The translations under genes and the position numbers were made by a program. Shown here one piece after another: positions 42,713 to 51,611 of a stretch of 64,000 nucleotides of DNA (positions are counted from its first letter, which is position 1; each line of letters starts with the position of its first letter). The notes below the pieces were generated by a model. It ran no database searches and was not told the origin of the DNA. It saw nothing but the letters and a program-made list of their open reading frames with translations. This stretch comes from Cellulosimicrobium cellulans (GTDB lineage Bacteria > Actinomycetota > Actinomycetes > Actinomycetales > Cellulomonadaceae): positions 597,593-661,592 of the forward strand of contig NZ_JAMXST010000005.1 of the NCBI RefSeq assembly GCF_024124905.1. Reading direction: 5' to 3'.

Positions 42713-45466
42713 TCACCCGCGCCGGCGCCGGACCCCGAGCAGCGTCCCGCCCGCGACGAGCGCCGCGAGGGCCGCGGCGAGCAGCACGACGACGTCGGTC
42801 CCGGTCGTGGCGAGGTCCTCGCCGGGCGTCGCTCCCGGCGTGGGGGTGTCGTCCGTGCCCGGCGTCGGCCCGTCGGTCGGGGGCGAGGTCGGGTCGGTCG
42901 GGGTCGGGGTCGGGGTCGGCGGGTCCAGGACCGTGTTCACCACCGTGCACTCGACGTCCGCGCCGTCGTCGACCCGCACGGTGTCCGCGTCGACGAGCAC
43001 GCCGCCGTCGCACGCCCACTCCTCCTGGGTGTAGTCCCAGTCGCTGCCCGACTCGGTGAGGTCGTACGTCCCGGCGGCCACCGGGACGAGCGTGACGTCC
43101 TCGCTGCCGTCGAAGCCGGAGATCGCCGTCGGTCCCGCGGCGGTGAGCTGCCAGTCGTCGGCGGGCGCGGCGCCGTCGACCACCTCCTTGTGGAGCGTCA
43201 GCGTGCCCGCGAGCCAGTGGTTGGTGACCGTGCACGTCACGTCGTCGCCGGGCTCCACCACGACGGTCGAGATCAGCGACCCGGCCTGCGGCGTCTGCAC
43301 GACGCGGGCGTCGTCGCACACCCAGCGCAGGGCCGTCCAGCCGTCCGGACCTCCGGACTCGGACAGGAGGTACCGGCCGGGCGCGACGGTCACGTGCGAC
43401 ACGTCGGCGGACCCGGTGACACCCGAGATCTCCCGCCCCTCGCCCGTGGCGGTCAGGGTCCAGTCCGTCGCGGCGACGTCGCCGGTGAAGCCGCGGTCGT
43501 CGAGCTCCTTGACGAGCGTGAGGTGCGGCAGCTCGGCCCGGTTCGTCACGACGCACGTGACGTCGTCGCCGGGACCGAGCGTCACCGTCGACCCCTCGAC
43601 CGGTGCGGGCCCGCACGTCCACCCCTCCGACGCGTAGCCGCTGTAGCCCCCCGACTCCGCCAGGTCGTAGGCCCCGGGTGGGAGCGGCACCGCGGTGACC
43701 GCGTCGCTGCCCACCGGCCCGCTCGCGACGGTCTGCCCGCCCGCGTCGGCCGCCGTGAGGGTCCACGCCTCCGGGTCGCCCGACCCGCCGACGACGACCT
43801 TCACGAGGGTCAGCATCGACCCCACGTAGGTGTTGGTCACGGTGCAGACCACGTCGTCGTCCGGCCCGACGAGCACGCTCGCACCGCCGAGCTGGACCCC
43901 GCCGACGCAGACCCACTCCCCCGGCTCGTACCCCTCGGGCCCGCCGGACTCCGACAGCTCGTGGATCCCCTCCCCCACGTCGACGTGGCTCACCGCCGCG
44001 CCGCCCGAGGGGCCGGAGATCGTCCCGGTCGTCCCGTCGGCCTGGGGACCGGTCGCGGACAGGGTCCAGTCCCGAGGAGCCGCGGGTCCGCCGTCGACCA
44101 CCTTGACGAGGGTGAGCCGCGAGGGCAGGGGTGTGTTGACGATCGTGCACGTGACGTCCGCGCCCGGCTCGACCGTCACGACGGCGCCGGTCACCGGGCC
44201 GCCGTCGCACACCCAGTCGCCCGCGGTGAAGCCCGACCAGCCGTCCTCCGCGAGCGTGTAGGCGCCCGGGGGCACCGGGACGTCCGTGACCGCCGCGGTC
44301 CCGGAGCGGCCCACGACCTCGGCGTCCGACCCCGTCGCGCTGAGCGTCCAGTCGACGGGGCGGGCGAGGGTCTCGCCCGCGAGCTCCTTGACGAGCGTGA
44401 GGGTGCCGCCGCTCCACGTGTTCGTGGCCGTGCAGACGACGTCGTCGCCCTCCGCGACGGTCACGGCGCCGTCCGAGCCGTCGCCCGACGTCGCGCCCAT
44501 GCACGACCACGCGCCGTCGTACCCGGCGGGACCGTCCTCGGACAGTGCGTACCGCCCGGGGCTCACCTCGGCCGCCGTGACCGCCGCGTCCCCCGTGGTC
44601 CCGGTGAGGGTCGCCGCGCCGTTCTCCGCCGTGAGCGTCCAGTCTGCTGCCGTGGCCGGACCGCCGACGACCTCCTTGACGAGAGTCAGCGTCGGCACGG
44701 TCGGCGGCATCGGCGCGACGTTGGTGACGACGCACGTCACCGAGTCGGCGAGGTCGATCGTCACCGTGCTCCCGACGACCTCCGCGCCCTCGCACACCCA
44801 CCCGTCGTCGCGGTAGCCAGCCGGTCCACCCTCCTCGGAGAGGGTGTACTGGCCGATACGGACCGCCTGGTCGGTCACCGCGTCAGACCCGGACGGGCCG
44901 GCGATCGACGACGGTCCCTGCGCCCGCAGCGTCCAGTCCGCGGGCGACGCCGTGCCCCCGACCACCTCCTTGACGAGCGTGAGGGTCGGAGAGATCGCCT
45001 CGTTGTCCACCGTGCACGTGAGCGTGCCGCCCGGCGGGACGACGACGTCGGGAGTGGGGTCGAGGATGTCCTCCCCGCCGCAGTTCCAGTTCTGGAACCG
45101 GAAGCCCGCGACGCCGCCCGTCTCCCAGATCCGGTACGTGCCCGCCGGGACCTCGAGCGACTGCACGCCGTTGAGGCCGTCGCCCTCGATCACCTCTCCG
45201 GTCTCGACGTTCCGCGCGTGCATCGTCCACAGCTCCCGCCGCCCCTCCGACGAGCCCGTGTCGAGGTTCTCGATGCGCTTGAAGAGCGAGAGCCTGCCCG
45301 TCTCGGCCTGCGCGGACGCGGGCAGGGCACCGGCCGCGGCGAGCGCGAGCACGGTGCCGAGGGCGAGCACGAGCGCGACGACCGCCGCGAGCGCCGCGAG
45401 CGCCGCGGCGGGACCGGGCGTGCGGGACGTCGGGTGCGTCGAGTGCGGCGGCGAGGGGGACGGCAT
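42713..45466 (-). CDS. LATTG-anchored surface protein with eight prealbumin/CnaB-like repeats
   Basis: 917 aa from ATG 45466, GGAGG upstream. A hydrophobic signal sequence (about 17-52) is followed by eight modules of about 85-110 residues, each with xLTLVKEVVGG...DWTL, LSE(S)GG, WxC and DVTCTVTN. Lys in the first strand, Glu in the middle and Asn at the end are placed like the triad that forms isopeptide bonds in CnaB pilin domains, and two Cys per module can form a disulfide. A Pro/Thr stalk leads to LATTG (885-889), a hydrophobic helix and RRRR, the sorting signal of class E sortases. It is divergent from cstA with a 197-bp spacer. Confidence 0.88.
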   Translation of the reverse strand: MPSPSPPHSTHPTSRTPGPAAALAALAAVVALVLALGTVLALAAAGALPASAQAETGRLSLFKRIENLDTGSSEGRRELWTMHARNVETGEVIEGDGLNGVQSLEVPAGTYRIWETGGVAGFRFQNWNCGGEDILDPTPDVVVPPGGTLTCTVDNEAISPTLTLVKEVVGGTASPADWTLRAQGPSSIAGPSGSDAVTDQAVRIGQYTLSEEGGPAGYRDDGWVCEGAEVVGSTVTIDLADSVTCVVTNVAPMPPTVPTLTLVKEVVGGPATAADWTLTAENGAATLTGTTGDAAVTAAEVSPGRYALSEDGPAGYDGAWSCMGATSGDGSDGAVTVAEGDDVVCTATNTWSGGTLTLVKELAGETLARPVDWTLSATGSDAEVVGRSGTAAVTDVPVPPGAYTLAEDGWSGFTAGDWVCDGGPVTGAVVTVEPGADVTCTIVNTPLPSRLTLVKVVDGGPAAPRDWTLSATGPQADGTTGTISGPSGGAAVSHVDVGEGIHELSESGGPEGYEPGEWVCVGGVQLGGASVLVGPDDDVVCTVTNTYVGSMLTLVKVVVGGSGDPEAWTLTAADAGGQTVASGPVGSDAVTAVPLPPGAYDLAESGGYSGYASEGWTCGPAPVEGSTVTLGPGDDVTCVVTNRAELPHLTLVKELDDRGFTGDVAATDWTLTATGEGREISGVTGSADVSHVTVAPGRYLLSESGGPDGWTALRWVCDDARVVQTPQAGSLISTVVVEPGDDVTCTVTNHWLAGTLTLHKEVVDGAAPADDWQLTAAGPTAISGFDGSEDVTLVPVAAGTYDLTESGSDWDYTQEEWACDGGVLVDADTVRVDDGADVECTVVNTVLDPPTPTPTPTDPTSPPTDGPTPGTDDTPTPGATPGEDLATTGTDVVVLLAAALAALVAGGTLLGVRRRRG

Positions 45467-45533
45467 CGGTACGGGCACCTCCGGCAGGGTCGGATCGAAC
45501 GTATCGCCGGGCTCGTCGCGACGCGCGGCGGGC

Positions 45534-45563
45534 GCCGTTCGTCGCACGCGGGGCACCGTTCGT
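45534..45563. promoter_or_regulatory. LytTR-type direct repeat upstream of cstA
   Basis: GCCGTTCGT (45534-45542) and ACCGTTCGT (45555-45563) form a direct repeat with a 21-bp period. The second copy fits the LytTR-domain consensus (A/T)(A/C)(C/A)GTTN(A/G)(T/G) at all nine positions and the first at eight. The site lies 101 bp before the cstA start. The only LytTR regulator in the window is at 52811-53680. Confidence 0.55.
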
Positions 45564-45663
45564 CGCACACCTCGACCGCCGGTCGACGTGACCTGGATCA
45601 CCCCCGCGCGGGCTCCCTAGCCTTCCGAGGTCGGACGCAACGACGCGACCCTGGAGAGGCTCG

Positions 45664-47949
45664 ATGACGACAGACACCCGCGCGGCGCGGAACGCCGCCC
45701 CCGACGAGCCGGAGATCGTGCCGGACCCGTCGCTGCCCCCCACGGCGGTGCCCGAGGACCGCACCCGGACCCGCTGGACCCCGCAGAAGATCGCCCTCTG
45801 GGTCGCGATCTCGCTGCTCGGCGGCATCGCCTGGGTCATGCTCGCGGTCGTCCGCGGCGAGACCGTCAACGCGATCTGGTTCGTGTTCGCCGCCGTGTGC
45901 ACGTACCTCATCGGGTACCGCTTCTACTCCAAGGTCATCGAGCGCTACATCACGCGCCCCGACGACCGCCGGGCGACGCCCGCCGAGTCGCGCGAGGACG
46001 GCAAGGACTACGTCCCGACCGACCGCCACGTGCTGTTCGGCCACCACTTCGCCGCCATCGCCGGCGCCGGCCCGCTCGTCGGCCCGGTGCTCGCCGCCCA
46101 GATGGGGTACCTGCCGGGCACGATCTGGATCATCGTCGGCGTCGTGCTCGCGGGCGCGGTGCAGGACTACCTCGTCCTGTTCTTCTCGATGCGCCGGGGC
46201 GGGCGGACCATCGGCCAGATGGCGCGCCAGGAGCTCGGGCGCGTGGGCGGCACCGCCGCGATCGTCGCGTCGCTGCTCATCATGATCATCATCGTCGCGA
46301 TCCTCGCGCTCGTGGTCGTCAACGCGCTCGGCGAGAGCCCGTGGGGCGTGTTCTCCGTGTCGATGACGATCCCGATCGCGCTCTTCATGGGCGTCTACCT
46401 GCGCTACCTCCGCCCGGGCAAGATCACCGAGGTCTCGGTCATCGGCTTCGTCCTGCTGCTCGCCGCGATCATCGGCGGCGGCTGGATCGCCGACACCGCG
46501 TGGGGCGCCGACCTCTTCACCCTCGACCGCACGACCATCGCCGTCGGGGTGATCGTCTACGGCTTCGTCGCCGCCGTCCTGCCCGTGTGGCTCCTGCTCG
46601 CCCCGCGCGACTACCTGTCGACGTTCATGAAGGTCGGCGTCATCGTCGTCCTCGCCGTCGCGGTGATCGTCGTGCGACCGGAGATCACCGTCCCCGCGAT
46701 CAGCGAGTTCGCGAGCGGCGAGACCGGCCCGGTGGTGTCCGGCGCCCTCTGGCCCTTCCTGTTCGTGACGATCGCGTGCGGTGCCCTGTCCGGGTTCCAC
46801 GCCCTCATCGCGTCGGGCACGACGCCCAAGCTCGTCGAGAAGGAGCGCCAGACGCGCTTCATCGGCTACGGCGGCATGCTCATGGAGTCGTTCGTCGCGA
46901 TCATGGCGCTCGTCGCCGCGATCTCCATCGACCGCGGCATCTACTTCGCGATGAACTCGTCCGCGGCCGCGACCGGGGGCACCGTGGAGGGCGCGGTCGC
47001 GTTCGTCAACGGGCTCGGCCTCATGGGCGTCAACCTCACGCCGGACATGCTCACGTCCACGGCCGAGGCCGTCGGTGAGCCGTCGATCGTGTCCCGCACG
47101 GGCGGCGCCCCCACGCTCGCCCTGGGACTCGCGCACATCATGCAGCAGCTCGTGGGCGGCACCGCGATGATGGGCTTCTGGTACCACTTCGCGATCATGT
47201 TCGAGGCGCTGTTCATCCTCACCGCCGTCGACGCCGGCACGCGCGTCGCGCGGTTCATGCTCCAGGACACGATCGGCAACGTCGTGCCGAGGTTCCGGGA
47301 CGTGACGTGGCGCCCCGGGGTGTGGTTGTGCACCGCGATCATGGTCGCCGGGTGGGGATCGATCCTCTACCTCGGCGTGACCGACCCGCTCGGCGGCATC
47401 AACACGTTCTTCCCGCTGTTCGGCATCGCCAACCAGCTCCTCGCGGCCATCGCGCTCGCCGTCGTGCTGGCGATCGTCGCCAAGCGCGGGCGCAGCTACC
47501 AGCGCTGGCTGTGGATCGTCGCGGCGCCGCTCGCATTCACCGCGGTCATCACCATCTGGGCGTCGATCGAGAAGATCTTCTCGCCCGTCCCCGCGGTCGG
47601 GTACTGGGCCAACCACGACGCGTTCAAGGACGCCCTCGCCGCCGGAGAGACGTCGTTCGGCACCGCCGGCTCGGTCGAGGCCATGGAGGCGGTCGTCCGC
47701 AACACGTTCGTCCAGGGCACGCTGTCGATCGTGTTCGTCGTCCTCGCGATCGTCGTCATCGTCGCGTCGGTCCTCGTGACCGCGAAGGCGCTGCGCGACG
47801 GCGGCGGCACGAACCACGAGGACCCGCCCGTCGCGTCGCGCCGGTTCGCCCCGGCCGACCTGTTCGCGACGAAGGCCGAGAAGGAGATCCAGAAGGAGTG
47901 GGCGGCCCTGCCGCCCGAGAAGCGTCCTGCCGCGACGGGGCACCGGTGA
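45664..47949 (+). CDS. cstA: Carbon starvation protein A (pyruvate/peptide transporter family)
   Basis: 761 aa. About 18 transmembrane helices. Family signatures: the FGHHFAAIAGAGPLVGPVLAAQMGYLPG motif, YRFYSKVIERYI, and LIASGTTPKLVEKERQTRFIGYG. CstA proteins import peptides or pyruvate under carbon limitation; E. coli BtsT is of this family. There is a charged N-terminal extension of about 40 residues. Its GTGA overlaps the small YbdD-like gene, the usual partner. A LytTR-like direct repeat 100 bp upstream suggests control by the LytS/LytTR system at 51.6 kb. Confidence 0.93.
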   Translation: MTTDTRAARNAAPDEPEIVPDPSLPPTAVPEDRTRTRWTPQKIALWVAISLLGGIAWVMLAVVRGETVNAIWFVFAAVCTYLIGYRFYSKVIERYITRPDDRRATPAESREDGKDYVPTDRHVLFGHHFAAIAGAGPLVGPVLAAQMGYLPGTIWIIVGVVLAGAVQDYLVLFFSMRRGGRTIGQMARQELGRVGGTAAIVASLLIMIIIVAILALVVVNALGESPWGVFSVSMTIPIALFMGVYLRYLRPGKITEVSVIGFVLLLAAIIGGGWIADTAWGADLFTLDRTTIAVGVIVYGFVAAVLPVWLLLAPRDYLSTFMKVGVIVVLAVAVIVVRPEITVPAISEFASGETGPVVSGALWPFLFVTIACGALSGFHALIASGTTPKLVEKERQTRFIGYGGMLMESFVAIMALVAAISIDRGIYFAMNSSAAATGGTVEGAVAFVNGLGLMGVNLTPDMLTSTAEAVGEPSIVSRTGGAPTLALGLAHIMQQLVGGTAMMGFWYHFAIMFEALFILTAVDAGTRVARFMLQDTIGNVVPRFRDVTWRPGVWLCTAIMVAGWGSILYLGVTDPLGGINTFFPLFGIANQLLAAIALAVVLAIVAKRGRSYQRWLWIVAAPLAFTAVITIWASIEKIFSPVPAVGYWANHDAFKDALAAGETSFGTAGSVEAMEAVVRNTFVQGTLSIVFVVLAIVVIVASVLVTAKALRDGGGTNHEDPPVASRRFAPADLFATKAEKEIQKEWAALPPEKRPAATGHR

Positions 47950-48236
47950 CGGTGCGGCAGGGCTCGCAGGGCTCCGCCGCGACGGTCGTCCCGGCCGTCG
48001 CGGCGGGGTCCCGCTCCCGTCTCCCCGCGCTCGCGGCGGGCGTCGCCCGTCGGGTGCGCGACGGCGCCGCGTCCGTCCGCTGGTACGTGCGGCAGGTCAT
48101 GGGCGACGACGCGTACGCGACCTACGCCGCGCACCAGCGTGCGGTGCACCCGGGCGGGGTCGTGATGACCGAGCGCGAGTTCTGGCGCATGCGCCACGCC
48201 GAGCAGGACGCCAACCCGGGCTCGCGCTGCTGCTGA
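47946..48236 (+). CDS. YbdD/YjiX-family small protein (DUF466)
   Basis: 96 aa from GTG 47946, overlapping the cstA stop. The C-terminal half has the complete family signature: WYVRQVMGDDAYATYAAHQ, VMTEREFWRMRHAEQDANPGSRCC with the twin terminal Cys. The N-terminal 45 residues are an extra Arg/Ala-rich part not found in the E. coli protein. YbdD is required for CstA/BtsT activity in enterobacteria, so this is probably an accessory subunit of the transporter. Confidence 0.92.
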   Translation: MTVRQGSQGSAATVVPAVAAGSRSRLPALAAGVARRVRDGAASVRWYVRQVMGDDAYATYAAHQRAVHPGGVVMTEREFWRMRHAEQDANPGSRCC

Positions 48237-48297
48237 CCGGCCCGCACGCGGTCCCCTCGCGGCCCTCTAGCCGGTCGAGCACGACCCTGCGCGCCGT

Positions 48298-48352
48298 CGA
48301 GCACGACGTCGGTGTCGTCATCCACCCGATAACGACACCGACGTCGTGTTCG
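48298..48352. repeat. 55-bp intergenic palindrome (25-5-25), copy B
   Basis: Arms 48298-48322 and 48328-48352 pair with two mismatches around loop CACCC. It shares the ends CGAGCACGACGT outside and TGTCGT-ATC inside with the palindrome at 21370-21424. It sits between tandem genes here, so termination is less obvious. A partial GTCGAGCACGACC copy lies at about 48274. Confidence 0.85.
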
Positions 48353-48403
48353 GCACCTGGCCCGGGGGCGCGGACGGCGCCTCTGGAGCGCTAGCGTGAC
48401 CGC

Positions 48404-48934
48404 GTGGCTCGTCCTCCTGTTCCCATCACGCTCGACCCGCCGCGCGGTCAGATCCCCACCGTGTCGGTCGCGCTCGCCACCGATCCGGCGACCGCGGCCG
48501 GCTGGGTCGCCGAGGCGTTCGGCTCCCAGCGCTGGAAGCGCCGTGCCTCGGACGCCGCCCACCAGGCCGGTGCGGCGCTGTGGGAGATCGGGGGCGCCGG
48601 TCGCGCCTTCTTCCTCGACGACCTCGACGTGCTGCGCTGGGTCACCCCGCGCGCGACGGCGTTCGTCGCGCACGGCCGGGCCGTCGCGACGATCGGCCCG
48701 CTCGACCCGGGGACGGGCCACGCTCCCGCCACGACCGTCGCCCTGTCCCTGGTCGACGGCGCCATCTCGTGCCGCGAGAGCCTCGGCGCCGTCGCCCGCG
48801 GCCTGTGCGACCGTGCCGTCCGCGCCGGAGCGCTGCGCCCGGACGACGTCCCGGTCTGGGCGAACGCCGTCGAGATCCCGGCGGGGTCGCCCCTGCACCC
48901 GGCCACCGGGCGAGAGCTCTTCCGCCGTGGCTGA
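48404..48934 (+). CDS. Conserved hypothetical cytoplasmic protein
   Basis: 176 aa from GTG 48404. TAGCGT lies six bases upstream, so a leaderless start is likely. A mixed alpha/beta protein with no signal peptide or transmembrane segment: WVAEAFGSQRWKRRASDAAHQAGAALWEIGG, AFFLDDLDVLRWV, and a C-terminal DVPVWANAVEIPAGSPLHPATGRELFRRG. It overlaps the next gene by eight bases, so they are translated together. No family recognised. Confidence 0.68.
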   Translation: MARPPVPITLDPPRGQIPTVSVALATDPATAAGWVAEAFGSQRWKRRASDAAHQAGAALWEIGGAGRAFFLDDLDVLRWVTPRATAFVAHGRAVATIGPLDPGTGHAPATTVALSLVDGAISCRESLGAVARGLCDRAVRAGALRPDDVPVWANAVEIPAGSPLHPATGRELFRRG

Positions 48935-49586
48935 GGCGATCGCGGGTCGCGGGACGGTCCCGGCCCTGACCGTGCTGGCCATGGGCGACGCGGCGAAGCG
49001 TCAGGTGCTGCGCTCCAACATGACGGTGATCTCGATCCTCGCGCCGCTCGTGGGCCTCGCCCAGCTCCCGGCGGCGATCATGGGCGGCTACCCGTGGCTC
49101 GCCCTCGGCCTCCTCGCGTTCGCGCTCGCGATGATCCCGCTGACGTACGCGCTCGCGCGCCGCATGGTCGACCGCGCGCGGATCGTCCTCGGCGACGGGA
49201 CGTACACCGTGCACGGCTGGGGCCGGTCGAAGCGGTTCACGGTCGCGGACGTCGACCGCGTCGTCACCGTGGACCACATGGCGTTCGGGGCGGCCGGAGC
49301 GACGCACCACCTCATCGTGGTCGGGCCGACCAAGCGGCTGCTCCTGCTCGTCGGGCAGATGTGGGACCGCGACCAGCTCTCGACCGTCGCGCTCGACCTG
49401 GCGCGCCGCGGCGTCCCGCTCACGCCCTGGCGCCAGCCGGTCACGCCGGTCCAGCTCCGTGCGTTCGACCGGCGGCTCGTGCCCTGGCCGCAGGCCCACC
49501 CGGTCGCGCTCGCCCTGCTGGTCGGGATCGGCACGCTGCTGGCGTGCGTCGTGGTGTTCGTCGTCGTGGTCGCGATCCTCGTCTGA
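48927..49586 (+). CDS. Membrane protein with PH-like central domain
   Basis: 219 aa from GTG 48927, overlapping the preceding gene by 8 bp. A pair of helices near residues 33-70 (VISILAPLVGLAQLPAAIM, LALGLLAFALAMIPLTYALA) is followed by a beta-rich domain (IVLGDGTYTVHGWGRSKRFTVADVDRVVTVD...KRLLLLVGQMWD) resembling bacterial PH domains, and a final helix LALLVGIGTLLACVVVFVVVVAIL. Topology puts the PH-like domain in the cytoplasm. Function unknown. Confidence 0.72.
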   Translation: MAEAIAGRGTVPALTVLAMGDAAKRQVLRSNMTVISILAPLVGLAQLPAAIMGGYPWLALGLLAFALAMIPLTYALARRMVDRARIVLGDGTYTVHGWGRSKRFTVADVDRVVTVDHMAFGAAGATHHLIVVGPTKRLLLLVGQMWDRDQLSTVALDLARRGVPLTPWRQPVTPVQLRAFDRRLVPWPQAHPVALALLVGIGTLLACVVVFVVVVAILV

Positions 49587-49625
49587 GCGTCGCGAGGGCG
49601 TGGCCCCGGAGGACACGTGCGGTCC

Positions 49626-50573
49626 TCAGGCGCGCGCCGCGCCGTCGTCCGGCTCCGCCTCTCGCCGGGCCCGGTCGTGCCAGTAGCCCTGCGCGTGCAC
49701 GCGCGACCTCTGGATCCCCGCCGCCACGAGCTCGGCGCGGACCCGCGCGACGGTCGCGCTCTCCGTCGCGCACCACGCGTAGAAGCCCGCGCCCGCGTCG
49801 GCCGCGGACCGGCCGTGCTCGACCGCCCAGGCGCGGACCGCGCCCAGCACGGCCCGCTCGCCCCCACGGCGGCGGCGTACGTGCTGGACGCGCACGGTCC
49901 CGGGCACATCACCGACCGGCGCGTCCGCCGGGTCGTCGGCCTCGACGACCACGTGCGCCCGCACGTCGGGACGCAGGCTCCCGAGGATGCCGCGCACCGC
50001 GGGCGCCGAGGTCTCGTCCCCGACGAGCAGCACGTGCGCGACGTCCGGCCCCGGGTCCCACTGGGTGCCGTGGTCGGTCACGCCGAACCGCACGTGCGGC
50101 GCGGACAGCAGCACGCGGTCCCCGGGTGCCGCGCGCCGCGCCCAGGCGCTCGCCGGGCCCGCCGGCTCGTGCAGGTACACGTCGAGGTCCACCTCGGCGT
50201 CCCGTGACCGGACGGCGACGGGCGTGTACGACCGCATCACCGGACGCACCGCGTCGTCGAGCGCCGCCCACTCGCGCCGCCACGCGCTCTCGCCCGCCAG
50301 GCGCGCCCGCCGCGCGAGCTCGTCCGCCCCCGGTCCGGGCAGGAGGATCTTCACGCGCTGGTCGAGCCCGACGTCGGCGCACCCCGCCAGGTCGGGGCCA
50401 GCGAGGGTCACGCGCACCAGGCGCGGGCCGACGTCGTGCACGCGCACGACCGCCGTCGGGAAGAGGACGTTGGGCGACCGGTGGAACCGGCACCCGGCCT
50501 CGCCCCCGACCGTGGTCCCGGCCGGGCTCCCGACCGCGACCGGAGGCCCGGCCGGCCGGTCAGGACCCGGCAC
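49626..50573 (-). CDS. Siderophore-interacting protein (FAD-binding ferric-siderophore reductase)
   Basis: 315 aa from GTG 50573; GTG 50618 is the alternative, and no other start exists before the conserved region. The SIP/ViuB fold is shown by VLFPTAVVRVHDVGPRLVRVTLAGPDL, the flavin site RSYTPVAVRSRDAEVDLDVYLHE, and the NAD-like VLLVGDETSAPAVRGIL with C-terminal SRVHAQGYWHDRARREAEPD. It would reduce Fe(III)-siderophore in the cytoplasm. It overlaps the 3' end of the binding-protein gene, so both are expressed from the iron-box promoter at 51545. Confidence 0.88.
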   Translation of the reverse strand: MPGPDRPAGPPVAVGSPAGTTVGGEAGCRFHRSPNVLFPTAVVRVHDVGPRLVRVTLAGPDLAGCADVGLDQRVKILLPGPGADELARRARLAGESAWRREWAALDDAVRPVMRSYTPVAVRSRDAEVDLDVYLHEPAGPASAWARRAAPGDRVLLSAPHVRFGVTDHGTQWDPGPDVAHVLLVGDETSAPAVRGILGSLRPDVRAHVVVEADDPADAPVGDVPGTVRVQHVRRRRGGERAVLGAVRAWAVEHGRSAADAGAGFYAWCATESATVARVRAELVAAGIQRSRVHAQGYWHDRARREAEPDDGAARA

Positions 50574-51525
50574 GGTCCTGGAGGAACTGCTCGACGTCGT
50601 CGAGCACGGCCTGGCCACCGAGCGGGCCGACGCCGCTGATCCAGTACGACTGGTCGACGACGCGCACGTCGGGGAACGACGACGCGTTGAGCGGGATCTC
50701 GGCCGGGACGGCGGACGCGTCGTCGGGGTCGGCGGCCGAGACGAGGACGAGGTCGGCAGCGGCCTCGGTCACGCGCTCGGGCGAGAGGTCGACCGAGATG
50801 TCCTCGCCCCAGTCCTGCGCCGGCGTCGAGAACCCGACGCACTCGAGCGTGCTGCCGGCGAACGACCGGGGCCCGTAGGCGGACACGATGCCGTCGCGCG
50901 GGCGCAGGAGCTGTGCCGTCCCGCTGACGTCGTAGTCCTCCTGGAGCTGGGCGCACCGCGCGTCGTAGGCGTCGAGCAGGGCCTGGGCGTCCGTCTCGCG
51001 GCCGAGCGCGCGGCCGACGAGCAGCACGTTCTCCTGCCACGGGTCGGTCTGGGTCGCCATGAAGACGGTCGGTGCCACGCTCGCGAGCTGGTCGTAGAGG
51101 TCGGAGTGGCGTGACTCCGTGCCGAGGATGAGGTCCGGCTCGAGCGCCGCGATGGCCTCGAGGCTCGGCTCGGGCACGGTCCCAACGACCTCGATCGACT
51201 GCGCCTCCTCGCCGAGGTACGCGGGCACGCCCGCCTCGACGCTCAGCACGGCGGCGCCCACGGGGACGACGCCGAGCGCGACCGCGGTGTCCGTCTCGAC
51301 GGGCTCGAGCGTCACGACGCGCACGGGCGCCGCGTCGAGCTCGGCGGTCCCCCGCGCGTGCTCGACGGCATACCCCGACGCGGTGTCGTCCGGCGCGGGC
51401 GCACCGGTCGCGGCGGGCGCGGGGTCGGACGAGCAGGCCGCGAGCAGACCGGAGGCGAGCACGACGGCACCGGCGAGCACGACGCGCACGCGAGGGCTGG
51501 ACGAGGTGGTCCGGGAGATGGGCAC
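50560..51525 (-). CDS. Iron-siderophore ABC transporter substrate-binding lipoprotein
   Basis: 321 aa. The lipobox LLAAC anchors the protein outside the membrane at C31. FepB/FhuD-type domain: RVVTLEPVETDTAVALGVVPVGAAVL, EAIAALEPDLILGTESRH, and DLVLVSAADPDDASAV. It captures ferric siderophore for a permease encoded elsewhere; no permease or ATPase gene lies in this window. An IdeR/DmdR-like iron box precedes it, and the siderophore reductase follows with a 14-bp overlap. Confidence 0.92.
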   Translation of the reverse strand: MPISRTTSSSPRVRVVLAGAVVLASGLLAACSSDPAPAATGAPAPDDTASGYAVEHARGTAELDAAPVRVVTLEPVETDTAVALGVVPVGAAVLSVEAGVPAYLGEEAQSIEVVGTVPEPSLEAIAALEPDLILGTESRHSDLYDQLASVAPTVFMATQTDPWQENVLLVGRALGRETDAQALLDAYDARCAQLQEDYDVSGTAQLLRPRDGIVSAYGPRSFAGSTLECVGFSTPAQDWGEDISVDLSPERVTEAAADLVLVSAADPDDASAVPAEIPLNASSFPDVRVVDQSYWISGVGPLGGQAVLDDVEQFLQDRAGS

Positions 51526-51544
51526 AGGGGTTCCTTCGCCTTCC

Positions 51545-51563
51545 GTAGGGTTGCCTCACCTTA
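51545..51563 (-). promoter_or_regulatory. IdeR/DmdR-type iron box
   Basis: Minus-strand TAAGGTGAGGCAACCCTAC matches the TTAGGTTAGGCTAACCTAA consensus at 14 of 19 positions. It lies 20 bp upstream of the siderophore-binding lipoprotein start, so iron-replete repression is expected. Confidence 0.75.
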
Positions 51564-51611
51564 CCTTCGCGCCGACACAGGACGGGACGTGACGCTGGTT
51601 ACGATCGCTGC

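Noticed and set aside
43190..45667. Plus-strand frame across the surface-protein gene
   Set aside because: Antisense shadow of the eight-repeat protein; no start signal or domain and it would run into the cstA start.
50574..50618. GTG 50618 as the siderophore-reductase start
   Set aside because: It would lie 58 bp inside the upstream gene and add serine-rich residues without family support; GTG 50573 gives a shorter overlap, though neither start has a strong ribosome binding site.
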